From Cognatishimia activa (GTDB taxonomy: Bacteria; Pseudomonadota; Alphaproteobacteria; Rhodobacterales; Rhodobacteraceae): DNA of 64,000 bases. Shown here in pieces: positions 16,522 through 25,894 of the stretch. Position 1 is the stretch's first letter. Every line of letters starts with the position of its first letter. Under the pieces are notes generated by a model. It worked only from the letters and a program-made list of their open reading frames with translations, made no database searches and had not been told where the DNA came from. The stretch lies in contig NZ_CYTO01000020.1 in the NCBI RefSeq assembly GCF_001458335.1, positions 186,001 to 250,000 of the forward strand, read 5' to 3'. A program made the translations under genes and the position numbers.

Positions 16522-17559
16522 ATGCCAGACCCTTTTGTATCTGAGGTCAAATTTCTGGGTGCCGGGAACGTAGACTTCGTGGAGATCGCACTTGATGCAG
16601 GTAGCGATCCAAGCAACGTGCAGATTGTGATCTATCATCCCAACGGGTCGGTGCGGACGACCAATGATCTCGGCACTGTCGAGGATACCGTTGCGGGCAA
16701 AGACATCTACGTCATCGAATCCGCCAACTCAGCAACATTCAATGGCGTACACAAAAATGGTGCAGTCGCCGTGGTTGAAGACGGTGTGGTCGTTCAGTTC
16801 ATCTCGTTTGAGTCCGAGTTCACCGCAACCAACGGCCCCGCAGCGGGTATGACATCGACGCAACTTGGCGGTACAGGCCAAGGCGAATCCCTAGAGACCA
16901 CAGATGGCGGCGCGAACTACGGCGTAAATGACACCCCATCAAAAGGCACAGTGCCATGTTTTCTGGAAGGGACTTTGATCCAGACGGATCGCGGCCCCTT
17001 GCCAGTGCAGGACCTCGTTGTGGGGGATTATGTTCAGACAAATGACAGCGGGTTGCAGCCCGTTCTTTGGGCCGGTGCTTGTCAACTTTCTCTGGACCAA
17101 ACGTCTGATCCTATGGCGAGACCAATCCGGGTTCCCGCGCATGCCCTAAGTCCAGCACATCCCGCGAAGGACACCTTTGTATCGGCCAATCATCGTCTTC
17201 TGTTTTCACACGTTCTGTGTTTCGAACTATTCGGCAATCGCGAAGTGCTTATCGCTGCTAAGTTCTTGATGGGCTACAACGGCATCGGCCATGCACCAGT
17301 CGCTCTTCCGATCCGCTTTCACCACATTCTTCTAGCAGATCACCATGTCATCCGCGCCAACGGTATGGCAGCGGAAAGCCTGTTCCACGGCAAGATTGCA
17401 GGGGAGGCCTTTTCTGAGGAGAGCAGCGAAGGCTTGGAAAGCTTGGCGACGTTTGCTGAGCATACCAAAACGGCGCGTCGCGTGCTCAAGGCGCATGAAG
17501 TTCAAAGGCTGATGCGAGAGCTTGCGCGAGAAGAGACCTTTCATCTGAAGGTCAGTTAA
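16522..17559 (+). CDS. Hint (hedgehog/intein) domain protein
   Basis: 345 residues, start ATG at 16522 after an AAAGGATG. Residues 1-135 are Asp/Gly/Thr-rich and beta-prone with no Lys/Arg clusters, like secreted proteins. No standard signal peptide is visible, so export would be by type I secretion if at all. Residues about 144-300 form a Hint domain: VPCFLEGTLIQTDRG with Cys146 as nucleophile, VQDLVVGDYVQT, SANHRLLFS, and HHILLADHHVIRANGMAAESL. The family can self-cleave at the Cys. The last 45 residues are helical. It stands alone, 34 bp after the carboxypeptidase gene, convergent with ccoS. Confidence 0.83.
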   Translation: MPDPFVSEVKFLGAGNVDFVEIALDAGSDPSNVQIVIYHPNGSVRTTNDLGTVEDTVAGKDIYVIESANSATFNGVHKNGAVAVVEDGVVVQFISFESEFTATNGPAAGMTSTQLGGTGQGESLETTDGGANYGVNDTPSKGTVPCFLEGTLIQTDRGPLPVQDLVVGDYVQTNDSGLQPVLWAGACQLSLDQTSDPMARPIRVPAHALSPAHPAKDTFVSANHRLLFSHVLCFELFGNREVLIAAKFLMGYNGIGHAPVALPIRFHHILLADHHVIRANGMAAESLFHGKIAGEAFSEESSEGLESLATFAEHTKTARRVLKAHEVQRLMRELAREETFHLKVS

Positions 17560-17562
17560 ACC

Positions 17563-17721
17563 TTAAGGTTTCGGGTGGTCGTCATAGTCGCCGGATAAAA
17601 TGCGCTCTGCGTCCCCTTTCGGGTCATCATATTGATCTTTGCGCAGCGTATAGAAGAAGCCGAAAAGCCCAAGACCGCCCAACAAAAGTGATGCTGGAAT
17701 TAAGATTCCTAGGACTGTCAT
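17563..17721 (-). CDS. ccoS: cbb3 oxidase maturation protein CcoS
   Basis: 52 residues read directly from the DNA (MTVLGILIPASLLLGGLG...DDHPKP). It has one transmembrane helix, followed by the family-typical FFYTLRKDQYDDPKGDAERIL. CcoS is required to insert haem and copper cofactors into cbb3 oxidase. Its ATG overlaps the ccoI stop by 4 bp (ATGA), giving the standard ccoGHIS order. Its stop lies just past the convergent Hint gene. Confidence 0.93.
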   Translation of the reverse strand: MTVLGILIPASLLLGGLGLFGFFYTLRKDQYDDPKGDAERILSGDYDDHPKP

Positions 17722-19889
17722 TTCACTCTCACTCTTAATGCGTTCAAACTCACCGTAATTGAACTGGTGGACATGGCAATCGCTGCGATCAATGGAGTGG
17801 CAAGTCCAGCCACAGCCAGTGGCACCGCGACGACGTTATACAGTGTTGCAATACGAAAATTCTCTTTGATCCGACGAACCGCGCGACGCGCAACCAGCAA
17901 GGCATCGGTTACTGGAGATAAATCAGTCCCAAGCAAAACGATATCAGACGCCACGCGTGCCGCATCCAACGCAGATGCAGGAGAGATAGACACATCGGCT
18001 GCGGTTAGGGCTGCGGTATCGTTTAGACCATCTCCAACCATGAGAACACGATGACCAGCATCATTGAGGGCTTTGATATATTCAGATTTTTCTTCTGGCA
18101 GGAATTCCGCCCGCCAATCCTCAATCCCAAGCTCTTGGGCAATCGCCTCAACCGCGTTTTCTGCATCCCCTGACAGCAGATGCACATGGAACCCTTGTTC
18201 TCGTAAATCGGAAACGGTTTGCGCAGCACCCGGACGCAGTGCATCAGTGCAGCGAATGGCAAAGGCAGTCTCAGCGCCTACCTTTAGGTAAACAGCGGTG
18301 CCCTCCACTGGCTGAGCGCCAACCCAATCACAGCGCCCCAAACGAACCGGCTTGCCCTGCCACACCGCTTCGATGCCAAAGCCCGGACGCTCTTGGATAT
18401 CGCTAAGCTCCGCAGCGATGCCCCCTGCCCCGGCCTGAACAATCGCCTGGCTGAGCGGATGCGCCGAGCCTGATGCCAATGCAAGCGCGACGCTGGCTGC
18501 CTCGGCATCTAAGGCGGCCCAATTGGTGACCACTGGCGTGCCTTGCGTGAGCGTTCCGGTCTTGTCAAAAACCACTGTGTCGACAGTCGCAAGCCGTTCT
18601 AAAGCAGTGGCGCTCTTCACCAGCATACCCTTTTGGAACAAGCGTCCACTCGCCGCCGTTGTCACTGCCGGCACTGCGAGGCCCAAAGCACATGGGCATG
18701 TGATGATCAAAACAGCGGCCGCGATGTTGAGCGCCGTGCGCACATCAAGAGTGAACACATACCAGCCAAGAAAGGCCAAAGCGGATAGGATATGTACGCC
18801 GGGCGCATAAAGTTTTGCAGCGCTGTCTGCGAGCGAGCGATACCGAGAGCGCCCGCTTTCAGCGATGGCCACTAGGTTCGCCATGCGCTGCAGGCTTGTG
18901 TCTGCGCCAATCGCAGCTGCCCTTACGGTCAAAGGACCCGTCAAGTTCACTTCGCCAGCGCTCACGTTTTGCCCCGGCTTTGCAAAGACGGGTAGCGTTT
19001 CACCGGTTAGCAGCGAGCGGTCCAGTTCTGACTCTCCTGAAACGATCTCACCGTCCACAGGCATACGACCACCCGGTTTGACAAGCACAAGGTCGCCCAC
19101 CTGCAATTCTGAAATCGCAACTGTCGACGTAGTGTCCCCGTCAACACGGGTGGCGCGTGGCACTTCTAATGCAGTTAACTCTTCCGCTGCCGAACGTGCG
19201 GCAGCGCGGGTACGGTGATCCAAATAGCGACCTGCAAGAAGAAAGAACACCAGCGTCAGTGCGGCATCAAAATAGGCGTGGTGGCCGGAAAGTGCGGTTT
19301 CCCAAACGGAGGTGACCACGGCAAGAACTATGGCCAAGACAATGGGCACGTCCATATTGAGCTGCCGTGCCCGCAATGCCTTCCAGGCGCTTTTGTAAAA
19401 CGGACTGGCCGTGTAGGCGAGCGCTGGCAAAGCAATGGCCGCCGAAATCCAATGAAACAAGTCACGTGTGGCGTTTTCCGCCCCGGCCCAAACGGCAACG
19501 GACAGCAGCATGACGTTCATCGCCGCAAAGCCCGCCAAACCCAGCCGCATGAGCAAGTCCCGCCTGGCTTTGTCATTAACCGTCGCACTCAGCGCCCCTT
19601 GGTCGAGCTCGTGGGCCTCATACCCAACCCCGGCCAATTGCGTGATTAGGTCATCAATTGAAACCTGCGGCTCTGCCTCAACGAAGGCGCGCTTCAAAGA
19701 CAGGTTTACGCGAGCGCTGTGGACACCCGGATAAGCAGCGAGCGTGTTCTCGACCTTTGAAATACATGCGCCGCAATGAACCTGCGGTACGCTTAGGGCT
19801 AACGACTGATCAGATAGCACATCTTGCTGAGCAACGGTCTGCGCCGCAGGTACCGCATCACATGCAGGACAGGCAGAGATCGCCGTCAT
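17718..19889 (-). CDS. ccoI: Copper-translocating P1B-type ATPase for cbb3 oxidase assembly
   Basis: 723 residues. An N-terminal metal-binding domain with HCGACISKVE (C-x2-C) is preceded by a second Cys pair, CPACD. Then come eight membrane helices with the intramembrane CPC motif (ITCPCALGLAVPAV), the phosphorylation site DKTGTLTQGTP, HP in SGSAHPLSQA, and GDGLND. It supplies copper for the CuB centre of CcoN by moving Cu+ across the inner membrane. It is the FixI subgroup by context. It lies 2 bp after ccoH and overlaps ccoS. Confidence 0.95.
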   Translation of the reverse strand: MTAISACPACDAVPAAQTVAQQDVLSDQSLALSVPQVHCGACISKVENTLAAYPGVHSARVNLSLKRAFVEAEPQVSIDDLITQLAGVGYEAHELDQGALSATVNDKARRDLLMRLGLAGFAAMNVMLLSVAVWAGAENATRDLFHWISAAIALPALAYTASPFYKSAWKALRARQLNMDVPIVLAIVLAVVTSVWETALSGHHAYFDAALTLVFFLLAGRYLDHRTRAAARSAAEELTALEVPRATRVDGDTTSTVAISELQVGDLVLVKPGGRMPVDGEIVSGESELDRSLLTGETLPVFAKPGQNVSAGEVNLTGPLTVRAAAIGADTSLQRMANLVAIAESGRSRYRSLADSAAKLYAPGVHILSALAFLGWYVFTLDVRTALNIAAAVLIITCPCALGLAVPAVTTAASGRLFQKGMLVKSATALERLATVDTVVFDKTGTLTQGTPVVTNWAALDAEAASVALALASGSAHPLSQAIVQAGAGGIAAELSDIQERPGFGIEAVWQGKPVRLGRCDWVGAQPVEGTAVYLKVGAETAFAIRCTDALRPGAAQTVSDLREQGFHVHLLSGDAENAVEAIAQELGIEDWRAEFLPEEKSEYIKALNDAGHRVLMVGDGLNDTAALTAADVSISPASALDAARVASDIVLLGTDLSPVTDALLVARRAVRRIKENFRIATLYNVVAVPLAVAGLATPLIAAIAMSTSSITVSLNALRVRVK

Positions 19890-19891
19890 CG

Positions 19892-20353
19892 TCAGCGCTC
19901 CACGTGCAGTACAACCCTTTGTTCAAAGGTTGTGCCGTCTTGCGCTGTCGCTGTCATGCGCATGTTCCAATTCCCTTCCGCCAAACTGGCGCGCGCTACA
20001 TAATCTTGCCCATCATAAAGAAACTCTGGGGTGAAATCATCTTTAACATGGGTAGCGCGTCCAACCACCGCATGCAGGCTCGCCGCTTCTACCGGGTGCC
20101 CGGATGAATCGCGAATGGACAGCACCAACGCGCCACGCTCAGCGGAAGCGTTGATTTCCCAACCCAAAGCATGCTGCGCTTGACGGCGGTCGTCAAAGGT
20201 CTGACTGGCGATGTAGGAATTCTTCACCTCGAGTCCGGGAAAGGTTTTCACCGCACTGAAAGCCAGCAAAAGGTTGACCGCTATAATCACAGCAAATGCG
20301 CTGACAAAGATCATGGCGACGTGACGCCCGGTAATTTGTCTGTCTCGTGTCAT
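19892..20353 (-). CDS. ccoH: cbb3 oxidase accessory protein CcoH/FixH
   Basis: 153 residues with a single N-terminal membrane anchor (residues about 10-33, HVAMIFVSAFAVIIAVNLLLAF) and a periplasmic beta-rich domain, as in FixH. CcoH associates with the cbb3 oxidase during assembly. It overlaps the ccoG stop by 4 bp and is followed 2 bp later by ccoI, so all four accessory genes are translationally packed. Confidence 0.93.
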   Translation of the reverse strand: MTRDRQITGRHVAMIFVSAFAVIIAVNLLLAFSAVKTFPGLEVKNSYIASQTFDDRRQAQHALGWEINASAERGALVLSIRDSSGHPVEAASLHAVVGRATHVKDDFTPEFLYDGQDYVARASLAEGNWNMRMTATAQDGTTFEQRVVLHVER

Positions 20354-21780
20354 TGGCCATTTCCTTTACCGTGGAACACCGTGTCCTTATGGGCACGTTC
20401 GTTGCTGATGCTATCTTCGATCCAGAAGGTGAGGTCGCTCAACGCACCCTGCGCAGCCTGGGATGTTTTGGGGGCAACAACGTAAACGCGTTGCAGGCGC
20501 ATTGAGTCCGGGTCTACAGTTACGCTCATGTCCTCCGAGCCTTCGATGGACAGGGACAGCGCCTCACTGCTTTCAATTCCAATTTCAAACCGACGCTCCT
20601 CCCCGTGTTTGTTGCGCATGCGCAGCTCGTAGGTGTTTCTAATGGATCCATCAGACAGGGTGACAAATGTTGGATTGCGCACTGGCGCGACAGTGACATC
20701 GATGTCAGAGCGCATGAGCAGCGCAACAATCAACAAAACCCCAACGAGCGACCAAAGCCCGGTGTAAACCATAGTGCGCAAGCGAAAGACGTGTTTCCAG
20801 ATAGGACGCGGTGGTGTGCCCGCGCGTTCAAGAGGCTCGTCACTCAGGGCAAGATAATCGATCAAGCCGCGCGGCTTACCGATCTTTTCCATCATGTCGT
20901 CGCAGGCGTCGATACAGAGCGCACAAGTGATACACTCCATCTGCTGGCCGTCACGAATGTCGATGCCGGTTGGGCACACGTTCACGCAGGCCATGCAGTT
21001 GATGCAGTCGCCCTGCGGAGGTGCGTTCGGATCTACTTCTTTCTGGAGTTTCCCCCGTGGCTCACCACGCCATTCGCGATAGCCCACGGTTAAAGTGTCT
21101 TCATCCATCATGGCCGCCTGAATCCGCGGCCATGGGCAGGCATAGATACAAATCTGTTCTCGCGCAAAGCCACCGAAGAAGAATGTGGTAGCGGTCAGAA
21201 TTCCCACTGTGGAATAGGCGATAAGATGGGCCTGTCCGGTGACCAAGTCGCGCAACAAGTTTGGCGCGTCGGCGAAATAAAACACCCAAGCCCCGCCAGT
21301 AGCGAGGGCAATCAAAATCCAAGCGAAGATCTTAGTGACCCGTAGGCGTAATTTGCGAAGATCCCATTTTTTCTGCCGATGGAGCTTGAGCCGTGCATTT
21401 CGATCCCCTTCGATCCATCTTTCCACAAGAATAAAGAGATCGGTCCAAACCGTCTGCGGGCATGCATAGCCGCACCAAACGCGACCCAACGCAGCAGTAA
21501 AGAGGAACAGCCCCAAGCCGGCCATAATCAATAGGCCCGCGATAAAATAGAATTCGTGCGGCCAGATTTCGATAAAGAAAAAGAAAAAGCGACGGTTTGC
21601 CAAATCGACCAGCACAGCCTGATCTGGCAGCGCAGGACCACGGTCCCACCGCAACCATGGAACGATGTAATAGATGCCGAGCGTCACGGCCATGATGATC
21701 CACTTAAGTGAACGGAAACGACCGCTCACCCGGCGTGGAAACACCGGTTCGCGGGCTGCATATAGGCTATCTGATGACAC
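20350..21780 (-). CDS. ccoG: cbb3 oxidase assembly ferredoxin CcoG (FixG/RdxA)
   Basis: 476 residues. Five membrane helices carry GRVWCGYACPQTVWTD, with a C-x3-C pair. They are followed by two ferredoxin-type clusters, CINCMACVNVCPTG and CITCALCIDACD, and a C-terminal immunoglobulin-like periplasmic domain. CcoG has been described as a cupric reductase that supplies Cu+ to the oxidase. First gene of ccoGHIS. An FNR-type box lies 72 bp upstream at 21852-21865, with a further one and three hairpins beyond. Confidence 0.96.
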   Translation of the reverse strand: MSSDSLYAAREPVFPRRVSGRFRSLKWIIMAVTLGIYYIVPWLRWDRGPALPDQAVLVDLANRRFFFFFIEIWPHEFYFIAGLLIMAGLGLFLFTAALGRVWCGYACPQTVWTDLFILVERWIEGDRNARLKLHRQKKWDLRKLRLRVTKIFAWILIALATGGAWVFYFADAPNLLRDLVTGQAHLIAYSTVGILTATTFFFGGFAREQICIYACPWPRIQAAMMDEDTLTVGYREWRGEPRGKLQKEVDPNAPPQGDCINCMACVNVCPTGIDIRDGQQMECITCALCIDACDDMMEKIGKPRGLIDYLALSDEPLERAGTPPRPIWKHVFRLRTMVYTGLWSLVGVLLIVALLMRSDIDVTVAPVRNPTFVTLSDGSIRNTYELRMRNKHGEERRFEIGIESSEALSLSIEGSEDMSVTVDPDSMRLQRVYVVAPKTSQAAQGALSDLTFWIEDSISNERAHKDTVFHGKGNGQ

Positions 21781-21851
21781 TTACTGGCTCACAATTTGGC
21801 TGGGATTTCGTATTCGCCCCTTGCTTTTGCCCGAGTCGTCCAAGCTGCACT

Positions 21852-21865
21852 TTGACCAAGATCAA
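21852..21865. promoter_or_regulatory. FNR-type box upstream of ccoG
   Basis: TTGAC-CAAG-ATCAA matches the FNR consensus TTGAT-N4-ATCAA at 9 of 10 defined bases. Its centre is 78 bp before the ccoG ATG. At the usual activating distance (-41.5) transcription would start near 21817, giving a leader of about 37 nt. FnrL encoded at 26.7 kb is the natural binder. Confidence 0.75.
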
Positions 21866-22059
21866 AGGCGGGATAAAAACTGTTCCATTGATTTCGAAGA
21901 GAGTTTTGGTGCCGGTCGTTCGGAAACGCGCGAACAGGAGAACGACCGGCACCCATACCCACGCTCCTCAGGGTGGGTATTCGGGGACGTTGCCGTCGGT
22001 TATGTGGGAGCGACGGCCCGTCTTCCCTTACAAAGTCGCAGATTCGCAGGAGTATCGCT
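21866..22059. other. Three consecutive hairpins in the ccoP-ccoG gap (candidate structured RNA)
   Basis: Non-coding stretch with three perfect inverted repeats. H1 is a 13-bp stem, 21908-21920 with 21941-21953, and a 20-nt loop. H2 is an 8-bp stem, ATACCCAC 21955-21962 with 21973-21980, and a 10-nt loop. H3 is a 6-bp stem, CCGTCG 21993-21998 with 22011-22016, and a 12-nt loop. On the minus strand the loops of H3 and H1 contain CTCCC and CTCCT (anti-Shine-Dalgarno-like) and H2 contains GAGGAG, which could pair with them. It could be a long ccoG leader or a separate small RNA. No U-tract marks an end. Confidence 0.4.
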
Positions 22060-22073
22060 TTGATACAGATCAA
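22060..22073. promoter_or_regulatory. Perfect FNR box far upstream of ccoG
   Basis: TTGAT-ACAG-ATCAA is an exact consensus FNR site. It lies 280 bp before the ccoG start and 187 bp after the ccoP stop, with no protein-coding gene at a suitable distance on either strand. It may drive a long ccoG transcript through the hairpins (minus) or a short RNA ending at the 22211-22235 hairpin (plus). Confidence 0.75.
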
Positions 22074-22210
22074 GCGGTGTTATTGAATGGCCAGTTCAGT
22101 CAACTTTTTTGACGGAAGATGGCAGGGTAGCGCCCGCCTTGGTGAATGGAGTTGATGGAAACGCCGGACGACCGTTCGCATATTTCTCCATCACCTATTT
22201 CTGAACAAAA

Positions 22211-22235
22211 GCCCCCGCATCATCGATGCGGGGGC
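22211..22235 (-). terminator. Terminator of the ccoNOQP operon
   Basis: A perfect 11-bp GC-rich stem (GCCCCCGCATC 22211-22221, complement 22225-22235) with a 3-nt loop lies 25 bp after the ccoP stop. On the minus strand it is followed by TTTTGTTC. On the plus strand it is followed by CTTACATTTATT and could also stop rightward transcripts. Confidence 0.85.
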
Positions 22236-22259
22236 CTTACATTTATTGATTTGGCGCGC

Positions 22260-23126
22260 TTATTCACCGCCGCCCAATTGATGCACATAGGCGGAGACGG
22301 CGCGAATTTGTGCTTCTGTCAGACGGGTGTCCCAACTCGGCATGACGCCGAAGCGGCTGTTATAAACCGTCTCACGAATGTCGCCGTATGAGCCGCCAAA
22401 TAGCCAAATCGCGTCAGCGAGGTTCGGCGCACCTTGGTCGCGATCCCCAAGCCCGGCATCGCCGTGGCAAGAGGCACAGTTGTCCGCAAAGACAGTCGCA
22501 CCTTCACCTACGAGGCTCGCATCCATTGGATCGCCACTCAGAGACATCACAAAGTTCACGACCTGATCAATCTGCTCGTCTTCAAGCAGCTCATCACGCC
22601 CGAAGGCTGGCATCTCCGAGTACCGCGCATCAAAGTTTTCTTCGTTGCGAATACCGGCTGTGACCGTCTGGTGGATGCTTTCGATATCACCGCCCCAAAG
22701 CCAATCGTTGTCCAGCAAGTTCGGGTACCCTTTAGCCCCGGCAGCACCGGACCCGTGACACTGAGCGCACCAGGTTTTGAACACCGCTGCACCAGCAGAA
22801 TTCGCATAGCCGTTCAGTTCGGGATCATTCGCGATCTCGGTCAGTTCCGCTGATGCCAAGCGGGTGTTAATCGCCTCGTTCTGAGTATTGACCGCTTCGA
22901 TATCGGCGGCGACTTCAGCACGCGTGGAAAAGCCCAACATGCCCTCCGTTGCCCCTTTGATACCTGGCCATGCTGGATAGGCTATGGTGTAGCCAATGCC
23001 CCAGATGATGGTGAGATAGAAGGTCCAGAGCCACCAACGTGGCAGCGGGTTGTTGAATTCCTCGATGCCATCCCACTCGTGGCCGGTGGTCGAGACCTCA
23101 TTTTTTTGAACCGGTTGTTTGCTCAT
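22260..23126 (-). CDS. ccoP: cbb3-type cytochrome c oxidase subunit III (dihaem cytochrome c)
   Basis: 288 residues. An N-terminal membrane helix ([19 protein letters not shown]) is followed by two cytochrome c domains with haem sites CAQCH and CASCH, and distal methionines in SEMPAFGR and GVMPSWDTR. The subunit takes electrons from soluble or anchored cytochrome c and passes them to CcoO. Its start overlaps the ccoQ stop by 4 bp. Last gene of ccoNOQP, followed by a strong terminator. Confidence 0.97.
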   Translation of the reverse strand: MSKQPVQKNEVSTTGHEWDGIEEFNNPLPRWWLWTFYLTIIWGIGYTIAYPAWPGIKGATEGMLGFSTRAEVAADIEAVNTQNEAINTRLASAELTEIANDPELNGYANSAGAAVFKTWCAQCHGSGAAGAKGYPNLLDNDWLWGGDIESIHQTVTAGIRNEENFDARYSEMPAFGRDELLEDEQIDQVVNFVMSLSGDPMDASLVGEGATVFADNCASCHGDAGLGDRDQGAPNLADAIWLFGGSYGDIRETVYNSRFGVMPSWDTRLTEAQIRAVSAYVHQLGGGE

Positions 23127-23320
23127 GGCTGCGCCTCCTTTTCGGTCGCGGCGGCTGGCGCTGGTTTATCAGCATGGCGGAACGGGATATCGGCCGTTTC
23201 CTGGTATTCGGACCGGGATCCGGGGCGAAACACCCAAAGGATCACAGCGACGAAAAACGTGAACAGGAACAACAACATCCAGCTATCTGCAAACTCACGT
23301 AAGAGAGAATAAGTTTCCAT
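23123..23320 (-). CDS. ccoQ: cbb3-type cytochrome c oxidase subunit IV
   Basis: 65 residues: one transmembrane helix (about residues 11-32, [20 protein letters not shown]) followed by the family-typical [18 protein letters not shown]. CcoQ stabilises the cbb3 complex. It starts 11 bp after ccoO and overlaps ccoP by 4 bp. Confidence 0.94.
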   Translation of the reverse strand: METYSLLREFADSWMLLFLFTFFVAVILWVFRPGSRSEYQETADIPFRHADKPAPAAATEKEAQP

Positions 23321-23331
23321 GATCTCCTCCC

Positions 23332-24063
23332 TTAACGTGACGCATCTGGGGTGAAGGTCGAGAAGTCGACCAATGTGCCCAGCATTTGCAGATAGGCGAC
23401 CAACGCATCCATCTCAGAGGTGCCGTGGCGCCCATCGAAGTTGCGCACGTTCACGCTGTCCTCGCCGTAGCGTTCCAGCAGCCCGTCGTAGTCCAGATCG
23501 GGATCGGCTTGTGCGTTGAAGTCCAACTGCGCATTCACGATCATTTCATCGGTGTAAGGCACGCCGACATACGACTGAGTCCGCATCAAGTCGCCGATGT
23601 GCTTCCCATCGACCTGCTTGTTGGTCAGATAGCCATATTTCGGCATGATCGATTCAGGTACAACCGACTGCGGATCGATCAGGTGATCAACATGCCAATC
23701 GTCAGAGTAGCGACCACCAACACGCGCCAGATCAGGACCCGTCCGTTTGGACCCCCACTGGAATGGGTGGTCATACTGTGACTCTGCCGCCAGTGAGTAG
23801 TGACCGTAGCGCTCTACTTCGTCTCGCATTGGGCGGATCATCTGGCTGTGGCAGACATAGCAGCCTTCGCGCAGATAGATGTCACGCCCTGCAAGTTCCA
23901 GTGGTGTATAAGGCCGCATGCCCTCAACGTCCTCGATGGTGTTTTCCAGCCAGAACAGCGGGGCGATCTGTACGATCCCCCCGATAGTCACGACGAGGAA
24001 GCTGAACACCAAAAGGAGTGTCGCATTGGTTTCTAGGATTTTGTGTTTATCAAGAATTGCCAT
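23332..24063 (-). CDS. ccoO: cbb3-type cytochrome c oxidase subunit II (monohaem cytochrome c)
   Basis: 243 residues. The N-terminal membrane anchor ([18 protein letters not shown]) precedes a periplasmic cytochrome c domain with haem site [14 protein letters not shown], and a methionine ligand in SIMPKYG. It relays electrons from CcoP to the haem b of CcoN. The gene begins 14 bp after ccoN ends. Confidence 0.97.
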   Translation of the reverse strand: MAILDKHKILETNATLLLVFSFLVVTIGGIVQIAPLFWLENTIEDVEGMRPYTPLELAGRDIYLREGCYVCHSQMIRPMRDEVERYGHYSLAAESQYDHPFQWGSKRTGPDLARVGGRYSDDWHVDHLIDPQSVVPESIMPKYGYLTNKQVDGKHIGDLMRTQSYVGVPYTDEMIVNAQLDFNAQADPDLDYDGLLERYGEDSVNVRNFDGRHGTSEMDALVAYLQMLGTLVDFSTFTPDASR

Positions 24064-24077
24064 CTCTTAGACCCTCC

Positions 24078-25682
24078 TTATTCCGCTGGGACCGCAACAG
24101 AGAGGCGGGCCTCCCGTGCTGGGGCTCTGCGAACGGTTAGATAGAGGTTCACGCACATGATGATCGCGCCGGTGAGGTACATGACCCCGCCCAATCCGCG
24201 CACCACATACATCGGAAGCTTCGCTGCCACGGTGTCGGCGAAAGAGTTCACGAGGAAGCCGTTCGCATCCACTTCACGCCACATCAGACCTTCCATGATC
24301 CCTGTGACCCACATGGAGGCCGCGTAGAGAATGATGCCGATAGTCGCGAGCCAGAAGTGCCAGCTGACCATGGTCAGGCTGTAAAGACGCTCGCGTTTCC
24401 ACAGAACTGGCACTAGGAAGTACAGCGCACCGAATGTGATCATACCATTCCAGCCCAGCGCACCAGAGTGCACGTGCCCAATGGTCCAGTCAGTGTAGTG
24501 GCTCAGAGAGTTCACCGCACGGATCGACATCATCGGGCCTTCGAAGGTGGACATGCCGTAGAAGCCAAGGCTGATCACCATCATCCGGATAACCGGGTCG
24601 GTGCGCAGTTTGTCCCAGGCGCCGGAGAGCGTCATCAGACCGTTGATCATACCACCCCAGCTTGGCATCCAGAGGATGATCGAGAAGACCATACCCAAGG
24701 TCGATGCCCAGTCAGGGAGCGCTGTATAGTGCAAGTGGTGCGGACCCGCCCAGATATACAGGAAGATCAGCGCCCAAAAGTGAATGATGGACAGTTTGTA
24801 CGAGAAAACCGGACGTTCGGCTTGCTTTGGAATGAAGTAGTACATCATGCCCAAGAAGCCCGCTGTCAGGAAGAAGCCCACAGCGTTGTGGCCATACCAC
24901 CACTGCACCATGGCGTCCTGAACACCGGCCCAAAGGATCACGGATTTCGAACCAAAGATGCTGACTGGAATGGTCGCGTTGTTCACCAAATGCAGCATCG
25001 CAACGGTGACGATGAAGCTCAGGAAGAACCAGTTCGCCACATAGATATGCTTCTCTTTGCGCTTGATGATGGTGCCCAAGAACACCGCAAGGTACGCGAC
25101 CCAGACGATGGTGAGCCAAAGATCGACATGCCATTCAGGCTCGGCATATTCTTTGCCCTGAGTGCCGCCAAACACATAGCCAGTTGCCGCAAGCACGATA
25201 AAAAGCTGATAGCCCCAGAACACAAACCAAGCGAGGTTGCCGCCCCATAGTCGCGCTGCGCTGGTGCGCTGAACGACATAAAACGAGGTGGCGATTAAAG
25301 CGTTGCCCCCAAAGGCAAAAATCACCGCACTTGTGTGCAGAGGACGCAAACGGCCGAAGTTTGTGATCCCTTGGGACCATTCAAAATTGAGCACTGGAAA
25401 GGCCAATTGAAAGGCGATGACGACGCCAACCAAAAACCCGACGACACCCCAAAGGGCGGTCGCGACCACCCCAAACCGGATGACATCATCCATATACTCG
25501 CCCTGATTGATCGCGGGTTTCTCTTCCCCAACACCTCTCAGGGTCCACAAGAAAAGCCCTCCGGCGACGAGCATCACGATCAATGCTTGCACCATATAGG
25601 CCAAATCGCGTGCATAGTTGGCAGCAATCATCGCAAATAGCGTGACTACTCCCAGCACGACCAGCTTAACTATGTTGACCAT
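24078..25682 (-). CDS. ccoN: cbb3-type cytochrome c oxidase catalytic subunit I
   Basis: 534 residues with 12 or more membrane helices. The haem-copper ligands are visible: His in [15 protein letters not shown] for the low-spin haem, the CuB His in [13 protein letters not shown], the HH pair in [15 protein letters not shown], and late histidines in [19 protein letters not shown]. It reduces O2 to water with high affinity and pumps protons, allowing respiration at low oxygen. First gene of ccoNOQP. An FNR box at 25800-25813 lies 118 bp upstream, shared with the divergent stress-protein gene. Confidence 0.98.
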   Translation of the reverse strand: MVNIVKLVVLGVVTLFAMIAANYARDLAYMVQALIVMLVAGGLFLWTLRGVGEEKPAINQGEYMDDVIRFGVVATALWGVVGFLVGVVIAFQLAFPVLNFEWSQGITNFGRLRPLHTSAVIFAFGGNALIATSFYVVQRTSAARLWGGNLAWFVFWGYQLFIVLAATGYVFGGTQGKEYAEPEWHVDLWLTIVWVAYLAVFLGTIIKRKEKHIYVANWFFLSFIVTVAMLHLVNNATIPVSIFGSKSVILWAGVQDAMVQWWYGHNAVGFFLTAGFLGMMYYFIPKQAERPVFSYKLSIIHFWALIFLYIWAGPHHLHYTALPDWASTLGMVFSIILWMPSWGGMINGLMTLSGAWDKLRTDPVIRMMVISLGFYGMSTFEGPMMSIRAVNSLSHYTDWTIGHVHSGALGWNGMITFGALYFLVPVLWKRERLYSLTMVSWHFWLATIGIILYAASMWVTGIMEGLMWREVDANGFLVNSFADTVAAKLPMYVVRGLGGVMYLTGAIIMCVNLYLTVRRAPAREARLSVAVPAE

Positions 25683-25799
25683 TTCATGTCCCTTTGTCGT
25701 GCCCAGCTAGCGTTATGGATCCAAACAAGAATCGAATCCAAACAGATTGCGGGCGGCTACTGACTGAAGGGGTTTTGCCGCGCTGGCGGAATCGCTGCC

Positions 25800-25813
25800 T
25801 TGATCTGCATCAA
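25800..25813. promoter_or_regulatory. FNR box between divergent ccoN and universal stress gene
   Basis: TTGAT-CTGC-ATCAA is a perfect FNR consensus. For the plus-strand stress gene a -41.5 placement puts the start near 25848, 47 bp before the ATG. For ccoN it would put the start near 25765, leaving an 83-nt leader. Either or both directions may be activated. Confidence 0.8.
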
Positions 25814-25894
25814 GGCGCAGGCAGCATCTGAGGCACAGGATAGGTTCAAGAGCTCACAGTTCGCAGAACAATTTAGCCTTAGGTGAGAGGTCCC

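Noticed and set aside
24468-25250. Plus-strand open frame of 260 codons
   Set aside because: Antisense to ccoN; His/Asp-rich shadow translation.
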